Source: DT-110 sp030148525 (lineage in GTDB: Bacteria; Bacteroidota; Bacteroidia; Chitinophagales; Saprospiraceae). From it: DNA of 64,000 nt. Location: NCBI GenBank assembly GCA_965227445.1, contig OZ245751.1:5084001-5148000 (forward strand), written 5' to 3'. Both the position numbers and the translations under genes were made by a program. The notes under the pieces are model-generated. The model was not told the origin of the DNA, made no database searches, and saw nothing but the letters and a program-made list of their open reading frames with translations. This document shows positions 53,138 to 61,388 of the stretch, one piece after another. Every line of letters starts with the position of its first letter. Within the stretch, counting starts at the first letter, position 1.

Positions 53138-54388
53138 ATGACAAACACCTATCCCTATCAATTCCATATTGCCCTGGATGGTAACGGCATCAACGGACTG
53201 GAGGGCATGGCCGGGATATGTAATTTCTTGTTTGATCCCGCCGATAATTCCTACGCCTATAAGATCAAGTACCACGATGGTTTGGCGGGAGGACACGCCG
53301 TACACGTCAGCCCCCGACGGGAATTTGGCTACCTGGGTACCGCAGGCCAGCATCTGGCCCTCTATGATCCAATCACCCTGGAACCCCTGGACCGTATGTC
53401 CACCCTGCGGTTTGAAAAAAATGAAACCAGTATTCAGGGCAGTACCCACGTAATCTGGATCGATGATACCTCCTTCATCGCCGCGATCGGCGACTACTTT
53501 TACAAATTTTCGGTCAATGACCTCAGTAAAGGGGAAAAGCTGGGGCCCCACCACGTAATGATCCCCCATAGCATGAAACTCACCCCTTCCGGAAGGTATT
53601 TATGCTACGGATCGATGGATAATCCAGCTCGTGGGGCAGCCGGAGAAGCAAAGATGGTCGGTGTCTTCGATATGAAAACCGGCAAGGCCCACCGCATCGA
53701 CCTGCCTGCCACGTGCTGGCACATTATTCCCCATCTGGAAAAAGAGCTGTTTTACGCCATCTCCTTTCGGGTTCTTCCGCAAGACCATGTCGACTACCAC
53801 CAGTGGGCCATGGCATTTTTTAAGGAATACGCCTTTGAAATTGATCCGGCCGAAAAACGGGTTGCCCGCCACTGGGCGTGCGGCCGGGAAATACCGGCCC
53901 ACATCAACTCTGACGTAACCATCTCCGACCAGGAACTGATCTTCTGCAATGGGGGTAGCCATACCATTGTATTTATCGACCTGAATAATTTTGCCTCCTT
54001 CCGGATTATCGATGAGAAACCCGATCTGTCTGAGATCCTCAACCATAAACGGACGATGGCCAATACGGTGTACGACGTACTGGTGCGGGGCGGATGGTAC
54101 AAAAACAACCAAAACATTCTGGGTGCTTTGCGGGTAAGCCGCTTCCGGCTGATGGATTCGGTCCACGCCTGCCAGTTGTCCGCCGATCAGTCCTTGCTTT
54201 TCACCGCTAACCGGGGGCTGAACCATATCACGATCTACGATTACCCCTCCCTGGAAAAGCGCTTGCGGGTGCCCATGCCCGACATCCAGGAATACGTACC
54301 ATGGGTAGGAAAAAAAGCCGATCCCCGACTAGGTTTTCATCATAGTTATCTGGTGAGTCCACCGGGTGACCTAACATCAAAGCTATGA
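53138..54388 (+). CDS. Operon gene 5: cytoplasmic His-rich beta-propeller
   Basis: 416 residues without a signal. Repeating blades have the form H-x-V/L-x-SP/SD-x-G-x-x-x-Y: GGHAVHVSPRREFGYLG, PHSMKLTPSGRYLCYGS, AHINSDVTISDQELIFCNG, VHACQLSADQSLLFTANRG; CWHIIPHLE is a further His-containing segment. Such regularly placed histidines point to the propeller centre, as in metal-binding propellers (for example carotenoid oxygenases, selenium-binding proteins or nitrous oxide reductase), though it does not match any of those in detail. It ends overlapping gene 6 by four bases. Candidate enzyme or ligand-binding hub of the operon (inference). Confidence 0.75.
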   Translation: MTNTYPYQFHIALDGNGINGLEGMAGICNFLFDPADNSYAYKIKYHDGLAGGHAVHVSPRREFGYLGTAGQHLALYDPITLEPLDRMSTLRFEKNETSIQGSTHVIWIDDTSFIAAIGDYFYKFSVNDLSKGEKLGPHHVMIPHSMKLTPSGRYLCYGSMDNPARGAAGEAKMVGVFDMKTGKAHRIDLPATCWHIIPHLEKELFYAISFRVLPQDHVDYHQWAMAFFKEYAFEIDPAEKRVARHWACGREIPAHINSDVTISDQELIFCNGGSHTIVFIDLNNFASFRIIDEKPDLSEILNHKRTMANTVYDVLVRGGWYKNNQNILGALRVSRFRLMDSVHACQLSADQSLLFTANRGLNHITIYDYPSLEKRLRVPMPDIQEYVPWVGKKADPRLGFHHSYLVSPPGDLTSKL

Positions 54389-56511
54389 AGGAAAACCCCA
54401 CTGCCGTTGTCATTTCAAATGCACCCACCCCGGAAGGTGGATTGGAGGATCTGCTCAACCAGTTGGCTTTTTGGGAACAACTGGATGCCTTTCGGCAAAA
54501 AGCAGATAAAGCCCCCGCTGACGTGCGGGTGTTTATCAAACCCGACATGGAGTTCTACGAATTGGATAGTCCTACCGGTACCGATCCGGGGCTTGTCGAG
54601 CACCTGATTGATCTTTTGGCCGAACGAAAATATATCAACGTTCTGATCGGCGATAGTTTAGACGATGCGGACCATTGGCTGGAAAACCGGGATATTCTGA
54701 TCCTCGCCGATTTAGTGGGGTATCAGTTCACTACCAAGAAGGGAAACGATTATGAGATAGTAAACCTCAGCGAAAACCTGATAGATCCGTCCGCAGAAAA
54801 AGAATGGACCCTGCCCGACCGAAGGCTGTCGGCCGACTGGCTGGAGGCCGATATACGCATCAACTTTGCCAAAAACAAAACACACGAAGAATACGGGTAC
54901 GCCCTCGGGCTATACAACCTGATCGGGGTTTTTCCCAAAAGGGCTAAATCCTATCACTATTTTCACCGACTGTCGGCTCCATCGCTGATCACCGAACTGC
55001 TTTCCCTGACCCCGGTCCATTTTACGCTGATCGATGCCTGGACCAGCAATCACGGCAGCCAGGGAATCAGGCACCGAAAAGTGTATGATACCCGAACGCT
55101 CATTGGCAGTAATGATGCTGTACTGGCCGATTGGGTGGCAGCACTGAAGATGGGTGCTGATCCGTCAATTTCCCCGGTTAACAATCATGCACTCAAGCAG
55201 CGCGGGTTACCGGCACATTACCAGCTACGGGGTGATCTGGTTCCTTATGAACAATGGCAACTGCCCGCCACTCACGTGCGTAACTCGGTTGCACACAGAA
55301 ATCAACACCCTACTTTGCGGCATATCACCGAAATGTGGTTGCAACAAGTGGATACCGATTTTTTTCCTTTTAAAAGGGTTGCCGATGCCAAAGTCAATCA
55401 ACTGACAACCTCCCTATTCAACCAGATTGATGAGCAGCCATTCTCCTATTGGGGATACGTGGGCCTGAATTACTTCCTCGGCAATCTGCATCAATTGCTG
55501 GAAAGCTGGCGTACCCTGTACGACAAAGACCGAATATTCCGGCGCGAAACCGTGCTGGGATTTGACCCAGCCACCTTTCGCCGGGCCGATTTCGATGCCA
55601 TTCCCGGGTACATCGAGCCGCTGGCACAGATCGTGCGGTTTACCCCTCCCGACCGAAATGGTCTGAAGTGGCGCTACATCGATGAATCCGTACTGTTTGA
55701 ATACCGCAAAATACTGCCAATACCCTACGAGGCCTTTATCGATCGGGTACCCATTGCCGAGGCCGTTTTCATGATGTACGATAATATCGGCGGCAAGCGA
55801 CAACCCGTACGTTACGACCGGCGCAAGCGTATCTTGCATCAGGCTGAGCGTGATCTGTACCTGCCCCAACCCAACTGGATGGTTTTCTTTGGCGGAAAGC
55901 CCATCGATGTAGGAAAGATCGAGGTCATACGATATGCGGAGGACCGTCAGGAAATATTCTGGCGCATGGTGGAAAGTGCCAACCAGTCGGCCCGTTACGA
56001 CGACGGTATGGTGCGATTCGGCCGCCACGATCAGGGTACGGAAATCGTGATCGTAGCCCGGCAGCATTTTGAATTACCACTCTTCTGGAAAGTCGTCAAT
56101 ATGGACTTTTTCCCGCAGGTGAAAGATGCCCTGGTCAGCGATGCCTACGTACAGTTTTTCTCGCGAACCATGGCCCAATACGAGGCCGCCTACGAAGGCA
56201 GGTCCCCGTACGTGGGTAGTGACATAAAACCGGATTACGGGGAATCGGGCGATCCGGACTTTCCGATGGGCGCCGAACAAATGCGGAAATTACTCGGCCT
56301 GTTTGCCCGGGCCATGCAATTGATACAACCGGCGGAAAATAGTGGAAAGCAGGGGTTCGTGCGGACAGATGAAGCGGGTTATCACCATTTCAAGAGCGGG
56401 CAAACGGATCAGGAGCTTACGCATTCCGCCCGGGAAATAATCAGGGATTTCTACCGGGCCATGAGAAAAGACTGGGCCTACCTGAGCAACGATCAATCAG
56501 GACAGCAATGA
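54385..56511 (+). CDS. Operon gene 6: DUF362 domain protein with long C-terminal extension
   Basis: 708 residues, cytoplasmic. Residues ~45-275 are a DUF362 domain: VRVFIKPDMEFYELDSPTGT, VEHLIDLLAERKYINVLIGDS, ADIRINFAKNKTHEEYGYAL, GLYNLIGVFP, LIDAWTSNHGSQGIRH, LIGSNDAVLADWVAALKMG. The remaining ~430 residues are unlike the usual Fe-S or TAT-linked DUF362 partners; the stretch from ~520 (GKIEVIRYAEDRQEIFWRM, HFELPLFWKVVNMDFFPQV) has strand-helix character that may be an SRPBCC-like cavity, in keeping with gene 8. A stem-swapped 14-mer at 54487 reads as DAFRQKAD. DUF362 has no established reaction. Spacing shows coupling to genes 5 and 7. Confidence 0.82.
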   Translation: MKENPTAVVISNAPTPEGGLEDLLNQLAFWEQLDAFRQKADKAPADVRVFIKPDMEFYELDSPTGTDPGLVEHLIDLLAERKYINVLIGDSLDDADHWLENRDILILADLVGYQFTTKKGNDYEIVNLSENLIDPSAEKEWTLPDRRLSADWLEADIRINFAKNKTHEEYGYALGLYNLIGVFPKRAKSYHYFHRLSAPSLITELLSLTPVHFTLIDAWTSNHGSQGIRHRKVYDTRTLIGSNDAVLADWVAALKMGADPSISPVNNHALKQRGLPAHYQLRGDLVPYEQWQLPATHVRNSVAHRNQHPTLRHITEMWLQQVDTDFFPFKRVADAKVNQLTTSLFNQIDEQPFSYWGYVGLNYFLGNLHQLLESWRTLYDKDRIFRRETVLGFDPATFRRADFDAIPGYIEPLAQIVRFTPPDRNGLKWRYIDESVLFEYRKILPIPYEAFIDRVPIAEAVFMMYDNIGGKRQPVRYDRRKRILHQAERDLYLPQPNWMVFFGGKPIDVGKIEVIRYAEDRQEIFWRMVESANQSARYDDGMVRFGRHDQGTEIVIVARQHFELPLFWKVVNMDFFPQVKDALVSDAYVQFFSRTMAQYEAAYEGRSPYVGSDIKPDYGESGDPDFPMGAEQMRKLLGLFARAMQLIQPAENSGKQGFVRTDEAGYHHFKSGQTDQELTHSAREIIRDFYRAMRKDWAYLSNDQSGQQ

Positions 56512-56512
56512 T

Positions 56513-57556
56513 ATGAAAGCAGTAGTAACGGGTGCAAACGGATTTATCGGACACCATGTGGTACGGGCACTTCTCCGGGAAGGAATTACCGTGCGCGCCA
56601 TGGTACGCCCCTCCAGCCAGATACACCACCTGGACGGGCTACCGGTCGACATAGTTCGTGGCGACATCCTGCAGCCCGACACGCTTGCGTCTTGCTTTGC
56701 TGATTGTGATTGGTGTTTTCACGTAGCGGGGGTGTTTAAATACGGCGAAAAGGATACGCAATCCCTGATCAACCAAGCCTGTACGGGAGTAGAAAACGTG
56801 ATCCGCGCTGCCCGAAAAGCGGGGATCAAGCGGGTTATTCTCACCTCCTCCTCCGTAGTATTGGGAACTGCCCGCCAAAAAAGGCCGGTGGATGAAAAGG
56901 CGAGCAGGGCGGGACAAGACTTCCTGCCCTACGAAGCCTCCAAAAGACAGCAATTGGAGTGGGCCCGCCGCGTTGCCGATCAGCAACAAATCGATCTCCG
57001 GGTAGTGGGGCCGGCCCTTACCATTGGTCCTGAAGATCCGGGGCCCACGGAAAGCAACCGAATGATCCTTAGCTACCTGAAAGACCCCTGGAAAAGTACC
57101 TGGCTGGGGGGCTGCAATCTGGTGCGTGTAGCCGATGTGGCCAGGGCCCACGTTTTGGTGGCTGAACACGGGGAACCGGGACAGTTCTATCTGGCGGGGT
57201 CCGATAACCTGGAATGGCGTGAAGTCCACCAAATGACCTCCGAACTATGTGGCATCCCCGGACCCCATTTCACGGCCTGGCATACCAGTTCCTATCTGGC
57301 CTCCCTAACACAGGAAATGTGGGGCGCCCTTACGGGCAAAAAACCTCTGGCCACGCGGGAACAAGCTAAAATGGTGGGGCGGTATTATTGGTACGAATCT
57401 TCCAGGCTGATCAATTTGGGGTATCAGCCCGTATCTTCCAGAGAAGCCCTGGTTACGACACTGGAATGGTTGGTGCGAAGCCCCCATCTGCCGGACTCCA
57501 TCCGGTCTTCTCTGAACTTATCAGCAGCCATTTACGAGAAACGAAAACACCTATGA
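56513..57556 (+). CDS. Operon gene 7: NAD(P)-dependent epimerase/dehydratase (extended SDR)
   Basis: 347 residues. TGANGFIG at 6-13 binds NAD(P); the catalytic triad is S113 (LTSSS), Y140 and K144 (PYEASKRQ). The pattern (VRALLREGITVRAMVRPSS, VDIVRGDILQPDTLASCF, DWCFHVAGVF) is that of the dihydroflavonol-reductase/3-beta-hydroxysteroid-dehydrogenase and hopanoid-associated epimerase branch, which act on hydrophobic alcohols/ketones as well as sugars. It starts one base after gene 6 ends and overlaps gene 8 by four bases (ATGA). A hydrophobic substrate would suit an operon with SRPBCC and phasin-like proteins (inference). Confidence 0.9.
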   Translation: MKAVVTGANGFIGHHVVRALLREGITVRAMVRPSSQIHHLDGLPVDIVRGDILQPDTLASCFADCDWCFHVAGVFKYGEKDTQSLINQACTGVENVIRAARKAGIKRVILTSSSVVLGTARQKRPVDEKASRAGQDFLPYEASKRQQLEWARRVADQQQIDLRVVGPALTIGPEDPGPTESNRMILSYLKDPWKSTWLGGCNLVRVADVARAHVLVAEHGEPGQFYLAGSDNLEWREVHQMTSELCGIPGPHFTAWHTSSYLASLTQEMWGALTGKKPLATREQAKMVGRYYWYESSRLINLGYQPVSSREALVTTLEWLVRSPHLPDSIRSSLNLSAAIYEKRKHL

Positions 57557-58086
57557 ATTTCAAAACGGTAAGTATTATCAAGTATCCGGTGGAGGTGGTG
57601 TGGGTTACCTTTCGCGACCGGTTTGAGGAAATCGGGGAACGGGTTGACAATGTAGCATACATCCGCGAAGTAGACCGAACCAGATCTGGTGATGGTCCGC
57701 TGCAGACCAATTATGAATGGAAAGTCGACCCTCCGCTGCCTGCCTTGATCAAGGGATATATCAAACCCGAAATGCTCAGTTGGAACGACATTGCCCTGTG
57801 GCGGGAGGAAGACTTTCAATGCCACTGGCATATCGTATCGCATTACTTTAAGGATAAAATGAACTGCCAGGGAGAAACGCACTTTCAATCAGCTATGGGC
57901 GGGCGGGGATGCCGGTTAACGTTTCAGGGAGATATCGTCTGGAAGGAGGGACTCTCCGCCATTGCCGGGTTTATGGAAGGCCCCGTTAACCGCGCGATCG
58001 AGCAAGTACTGGAAAATATGATTCCAAAAAATTTTCATAAAATTACCCAGGCTACCAGTTTGCTGCTGGCAGCAGAAAATTCCTGA
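57553..58086 (+). CDS. Operon gene 8: SRPBCC-family ligand-binding protein
   Basis: 177 residues from the ATG at 57553, which overlaps the stop of gene 7 (upstream in-frame sequence to 57388 lies over gene 7). SRPBCC/START-like: N-terminal strand and helix MNFKTVSIIKYPVEVVWVTFRDRFEEIG, curved sheet with YEWKVDPPLPALIKGYIKPE, CRLTFQGDIVWKEGL, and a long C-terminal helix PVNRAIEQVLENMIPKNFHKI. These proteins bind hydrophobic ligands in a deep cavity; some are cyclases or aromatases. Last gene of the tight run; the next gene (a sodium symporter) follows after 76 bases that contain a 14-mer copy. Confidence 0.82.
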   Translation: MNFKTVSIIKYPVEVVWVTFRDRFEEIGERVDNVAYIREVDRTRSGDGPLQTNYEWKVDPPLPALIKGYIKPEMLSWNDIALWREEDFQCHWHIVSHYFKDKMNCQGETHFQSAMGGRGCRLTFQGDIVWKEGLSAIAGFMEGPVNRAIEQVLENMIPKNFHKITQATSLLLAAENS

Positions 58087-58107
58087 GTGAGGGCTCCATC
58101 CTCTTTA

Positions 58108-58121
58108 TTTTGGCGAAAGCC
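58108..58121 (+). repeat. Interspersed 14-mer between operon and symporter
   Basis: Exact TTTTGGCGAAAGCC, 21 bases after the SRPBCC stop and 41 bases before the symporter start. Confidence 0.9.
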
Positions 58122-58162
58122 ATAAAAACACTAACCGTCAACTCCACAAAGCAACCCGGACT

Positions 58163-59917
58163 ATGTCAGTACTAGCGACCATTGATTGGATTTTCATTGC
58201 GATTTACTTTGCCATCATTTTAGGAATTGCCTGGTGGGTCATCCGCCAGAAGAACGAGACATCAGATGATTACTTTCTGGCCGGACGGAACCTGGGATGG
58301 TTCGTGATCGGGGCCTCTATTTTTGCTTCTAATATCGGTTCGGAACACATCGTGGGGCTGGCCGGATCGGGTGCCACCGACGGGGTGGCCCTTGCCCACT
58401 ACGAGCTTCACGCCTGGTGTTTGCTGGTACTTGGCTGGTTGTTGGCGCCTTTTTATATGCGATCCAAGATTTATACCATGCCGGAGTTTCTGGAGAAGCG
58501 GTTCTCTACGACTTCCCGCTACGTACTCTCCATTATCTCCCTTATTGCTTACGTACTCACCAAGGTGGCCGTGGGCATTTTCGCAGGCGGCATAGTCTTC
58601 GGAGTGCTGTTGCCCGAGGTAAACGTAATGGGGCTGAACAGCTTCTGGGTTGGCTCCATCCTGATGATCATTCTGACCGGTATTTATACCGTTATGGGTG
58701 GCTTGCGCGCGGTCGCCTATACCGAAGCTATACAAACCGTCATTCTGATCCTGGGGTCCATCCTGGTAGCCATTTATGGCCTTGATGCCCTGGGTGGCTG
58801 GGGCGAGCTGAAACGCATTGCCGGATCGGAGATGTTCAATCTATGGAAACCATTGGTTCCCGAAGGTGTGGAAGGCACCTGGGCTCCCGTAAAAACGGAT
58901 ACCCGGATGGCCTGGTATTTCAACAGCAATTATCCCTGGGTGGGTATGCTGTTCTGTGCCCCTATCATCGGCTTATGGTACTGGTGTACCGACCAGTACA
59001 TCGTACAACGCATGCTGGGTGCGGCCAACCTCACCGAAGCCCGCCGGGGTACCATTGCAGCTGCCTTCTTCAAGCTGTTGCCCGTATTTATTTTCATCAT
59101 CCCGGGTATCATTTGCTTTGCCCTGGCCGCCAGTGGTAAAATGCCGGGTATTGCTAATGAGATCCTCGACAGCGAAGGGAATATCATCAACGCGAATGCC
59201 CAACAGGTATTCCCGCTACTGGTGGCCAACATACTGCCTCCCGGTATTCGCGGCATCGTAGTAGCTGGTCTGCTGGCAGCCCTGATGAGTTCCCTGGCGG
59301 GGGTATTCAACGCCTCCTCGACCCTGTTTACTATGGACCTGTACTCCAAGTTTCGTCCCAATGTGTCGGAAAAGCAACTCGTGCGGGTAGGCCGGATCGC
59401 CACCGCCGTAATGGTTGTGATCGGCCTCTTGTGGATTCCCGTTATCCAGGGAAGCCGCGGACTGTACGATTACCTGCAGAGTGTGCAGGGCTATTTGGCT
59501 CCGCCTATCTTTGTGGTATTCTTCTTTGGGGTCTTCAATAAACGCCTGAATGCCAAGGGTGCTCTCGCAGCCCTGTTAGTTGGATTTGTACTGGGTCTTT
59601 TCCGCCTGATCATCGATACGCCGGTAATGCTGAGCGATAATTTCACCTACGAAGAAGGTTCCTTTTTCTGGATCCTGAATAATATGTTCTTCCAGTATTA
59701 CAGCCTTCTGATCTTTCTCATTTCCGCCATCACCATGGTAGTGGTGAGCTACGCTTCCGAGGCACCGGCCTGGGAGAAACTGGATGGGCTTACCATCAGC
59801 ACCGTTTCGAGTGAGCAACGGGCCGAGACCAAATCGACCTACCGGACTATTGATATTGTTTTCTCGGTATTGGTCGTAGTATTGATCCTGGCTGCGTATC
59901 TGTACTTCCAGGGATAA
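58163..59917 (+). CDS. Sodium:solute symporter (SSS family)
   Basis: 584 residues with about 14 transmembrane helices. The SSS/SGLT marks are FFLAGRNLGWFVIGASIFASNIGSEHIVGLAGSG, YTVMGGLRAVAYTEAIQ, WYWCTDQYIVQRMLGAANLTEARRG and LLAALMSSLAGVFNASSTLFT. The first block and the Trp-Tyr-Trp motif fit sugar (or polyol) symporters more than proline or pantothenate ones. It takes up a solute with sodium, in line with a marine organism. Followed by a HAD phosphatase of the beta-phosphoglucomutase type, so a sugar catabolic pair is likely. It may or may not belong to the preceding operon. Confidence 0.9.
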   Translation: MSVLATIDWIFIAIYFAIILGIAWWVIRQKNETSDDYFLAGRNLGWFVIGASIFASNIGSEHIVGLAGSGATDGVALAHYELHAWCLLVLGWLLAPFYMRSKIYTMPEFLEKRFSTTSRYVLSIISLIAYVLTKVAVGIFAGGIVFGVLLPEVNVMGLNSFWVGSILMIILTGIYTVMGGLRAVAYTEAIQTVILILGSILVAIYGLDALGGWGELKRIAGSEMFNLWKPLVPEGVEGTWAPVKTDTRMAWYFNSNYPWVGMLFCAPIIGLWYWCTDQYIVQRMLGAANLTEARRGTIAAAFFKLLPVFIFIIPGIICFALAASGKMPGIANEILDSEGNIINANAQQVFPLLVANILPPGIRGIVVAGLLAALMSSLAGVFNASSTLFTMDLYSKFRPNVSEKQLVRVGRIATAVMVVIGLLWIPVIQGSRGLYDYLQSVQGYLAPPIFVVFFFGVFNKRLNAKGALAALLVGFVLGLFRLIIDTPVMLSDNFTYEEGSFFWILNNMFFQYYSLLIFLISAITMVVVSYASEAPAWEKLDGLTISTVSSEQRAETKSTYRTIDIVFSVLVVVLILAAYLYFQG

Positions 59918-59926
59918 TTTCGAAAG

Positions 59927-59958
59927 TCCGGCTCCGGTTCTTCCCAACCGGAGCCGGA
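59927..59958. terminator. Stem-loop after the symporter gene
   Basis: Perfect 13-bp arms TCCGGCTCCGGTT (59927-59939) and AACCGGAGCCGGA (59946-59958), loop CTTCCC, ten bases after the stop. There is no T-run, so it may be an mRNA-stabilising hairpin or weak terminator. Confidence 0.6.
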
Positions 59959-59981
59959 CCAACAAACACAAAAACGAATAC

Positions 59982-60632
59982 ATGTTTAAAGGCATCATCT
60001 TCGATATGGACGGTACCATGGTGGACAATATGATGGTTCACCACCGGGCCTGGCAACGCAAATTGCGGGACCTGGGACTTGATATGTCGATCGAAGAAGT
60101 AAAAGAAAAGATCCACGGCATCAACGAGGAGATCCTGGAGCGTATTTTCGGCGATCGGTTTACCACTGAGGAGCGCCGACAGATTGCCTGGGAAAAAGAG
60201 GCCACCTACCGGGAGATCTTCCTCCCCGACCTAAAGCTTATCGACGGTTTACCTGCCTTTCTGGACCATATCCGTGATATGGGGGTTCCCATGGCCATTG
60301 GCACCGCAGCACCACCCGAAAATGCTGAATTTGTGGTCGAACACCTGGAGTTAAGTGATTACTTTTCCGGTGTTTTCCACGCCAAGAGCGTTTCCAAAGG
60401 CAAGCCCGATCCCGAGATCTTTGAAAAGGCAGCGGCCTCTATGGATCTGCCCGTGGCGGATTGCCTGATCTTCGAGGACAGCGTGACGGGTGCGGAGGCG
60501 GCCCACCGCGCCGGCGCCAGGTCGGTGATCGTAACCACTACGCACGCCCGGGAGGAATTTGCGCAGTACGATAATATCCTGCGGTTTATTGATCACTACG
60601 AGGGGTTGACGTTGGATTCGTTGACGTCTTAG
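59982..60632 (+). CDS. HAD-superfamily phosphatase, beta-phosphoglucomutase-like
   Basis: 216 residues. Motif I FDMDGTMVDN (D8, D10), motif II in PMAIGTAAPPEN, motif III Lys in KGKPDPEIFEKAAA and motif IV IFEDSVTGAEAAHRAG; the helical cap (HHRAWQRKLRDLGLDMSIEEV) follows motif I as in the C1-cap beta-phosphoglucomutase group. It would dephosphorylate or isomerise a sugar phosphate in the cytoplasm. It follows the symporter by 64 bases with a hairpin between. Confidence 0.9.
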   Translation: MFKGIIFDMDGTMVDNMMVHHRAWQRKLRDLGLDMSIEEVKEKIHGINEEILERIFGDRFTTEERRQIAWEKEATYREIFLPDLKLIDGLPAFLDHIRDMGVPMAIGTAAPPENAEFVVEHLELSDYFSGVFHAKSVSKGKPDPEIFEKAAASMDLPVADCLIFEDSVTGAEAAHRAGARSVIVTTTHAREEFAQYDNILRFIDHYEGLTLDSLTS

Positions 60633-60641
60633 GCAGGATTC

Positions 60642-60692
60642 TTTTGGCGAAAGCCACAAAAAACGCTCCCACCACACGGGGGCAGGAGCGTT
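60642..60692 (-). terminator. Interspersed 14-mer plus intrinsic terminator
   Basis: 60642-60655 is an exact TTTTGGCGAAAGCC. Directly after it, arms AACGCTCC (60662-60669) and GGAGCGTT (60685-60692) form a stem which on the minus strand runs into TTTTTT, a terminator for the 60718 gene; the plus-strand HAD gene ends at 60632, so it may serve both. Confidence 0.8.
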
Positions 60693-60717
60693 CCGTTTAC
60701 GCATCTGAATTACCTAA

Positions 60718-61266
60718 CTATGCAGTCTGTGTTTCCAGTTCGGGTGCGAGGGGGAAGTCGATGGGTACGTTGGTGGTACCGTGGATAAAGTTGCTGATGA
60801 TCTTGTCACCAATTACGATGATTACATCAACGAGGTTGGCTCTGTCGTAGCCGGCAGCAAAGAAAGCATCGACCACTTCGGGATCGGGCTTGCTCCGGTT
60901 AACGGTGATATTCTGCACGAATCTGGCCAGCGCATCCAGCTTGGGGTCAAAGGAGGCCGAACCGCCGCGGATCTCGAGGATCTGTTCGTCGGTGAAGCCG
61001 TTCATTTTACCCAGGGCGGTGTGTGCACTTTGGCAATAGCGGCAATCATTCACCTGGCTGACCACCAGATTGATCACTTCGCGCTCTTTAGCTTTCAGGG
61101 TGCTTTTGCGGTTTTGCAAGGCGAGGTAATCGCCCAGGGCGGTATCGTTGTAGGCATAGGCAGCGTACAGATTGGGAACGAAGCCAACGCCTTTTTCGAG
61201 TTGGTCAAAGATCTGTTGATTGTTCTCAGAAACTTGGTTGCGGGTGGGCACTTCAAATGTAGCCAT
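60718..61266 (-). CDS. Carboxymuconolactone-decarboxylase-family (AhpD-like) protein
   Basis: 182 residues with the CMD/AhpD core: EREVINLVVSQVNDCRYCQSAH, containing C75-x2-C78 and H82, the redox site of AhpD-type alkyl-hydroperoxide reductase partners. The remainder (LEIRGGSASFDPKLDALARF, VVDAFFAAGYDRANLVDVI) fits the peroxidase-related branch. Probable role is peroxide detoxification. It has its own terminator and no obvious partner gene nearby. Confidence 0.92.
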   Translation of the reverse strand: MATFEVPTRNQVSENNQQIFDQLEKGVGFVPNLYAAYAYNDTALGDYLALQNRKSTLKAKEREVINLVVSQVNDCRYCQSAHTALGKMNGFTDEQILEIRGGSASFDPKLDALARFVQNITVNRSKPDPEVVDAFFAAGYDRANLVDVIIVIGDKIISNFIHGTTNVPIDFPLAPELETQTA

Positions 61267-61388
61267 GGTTTGTTGTTTTGGTTGTGATTAAATACAGCAC
61301 AAAGATGGCCGTCTTGGGAGGGCATTCGTTAGGCAGGAATGCCCGTTGGCTTACCAATCATTCCCGAAGTAAATATTTATCTTTTGGC

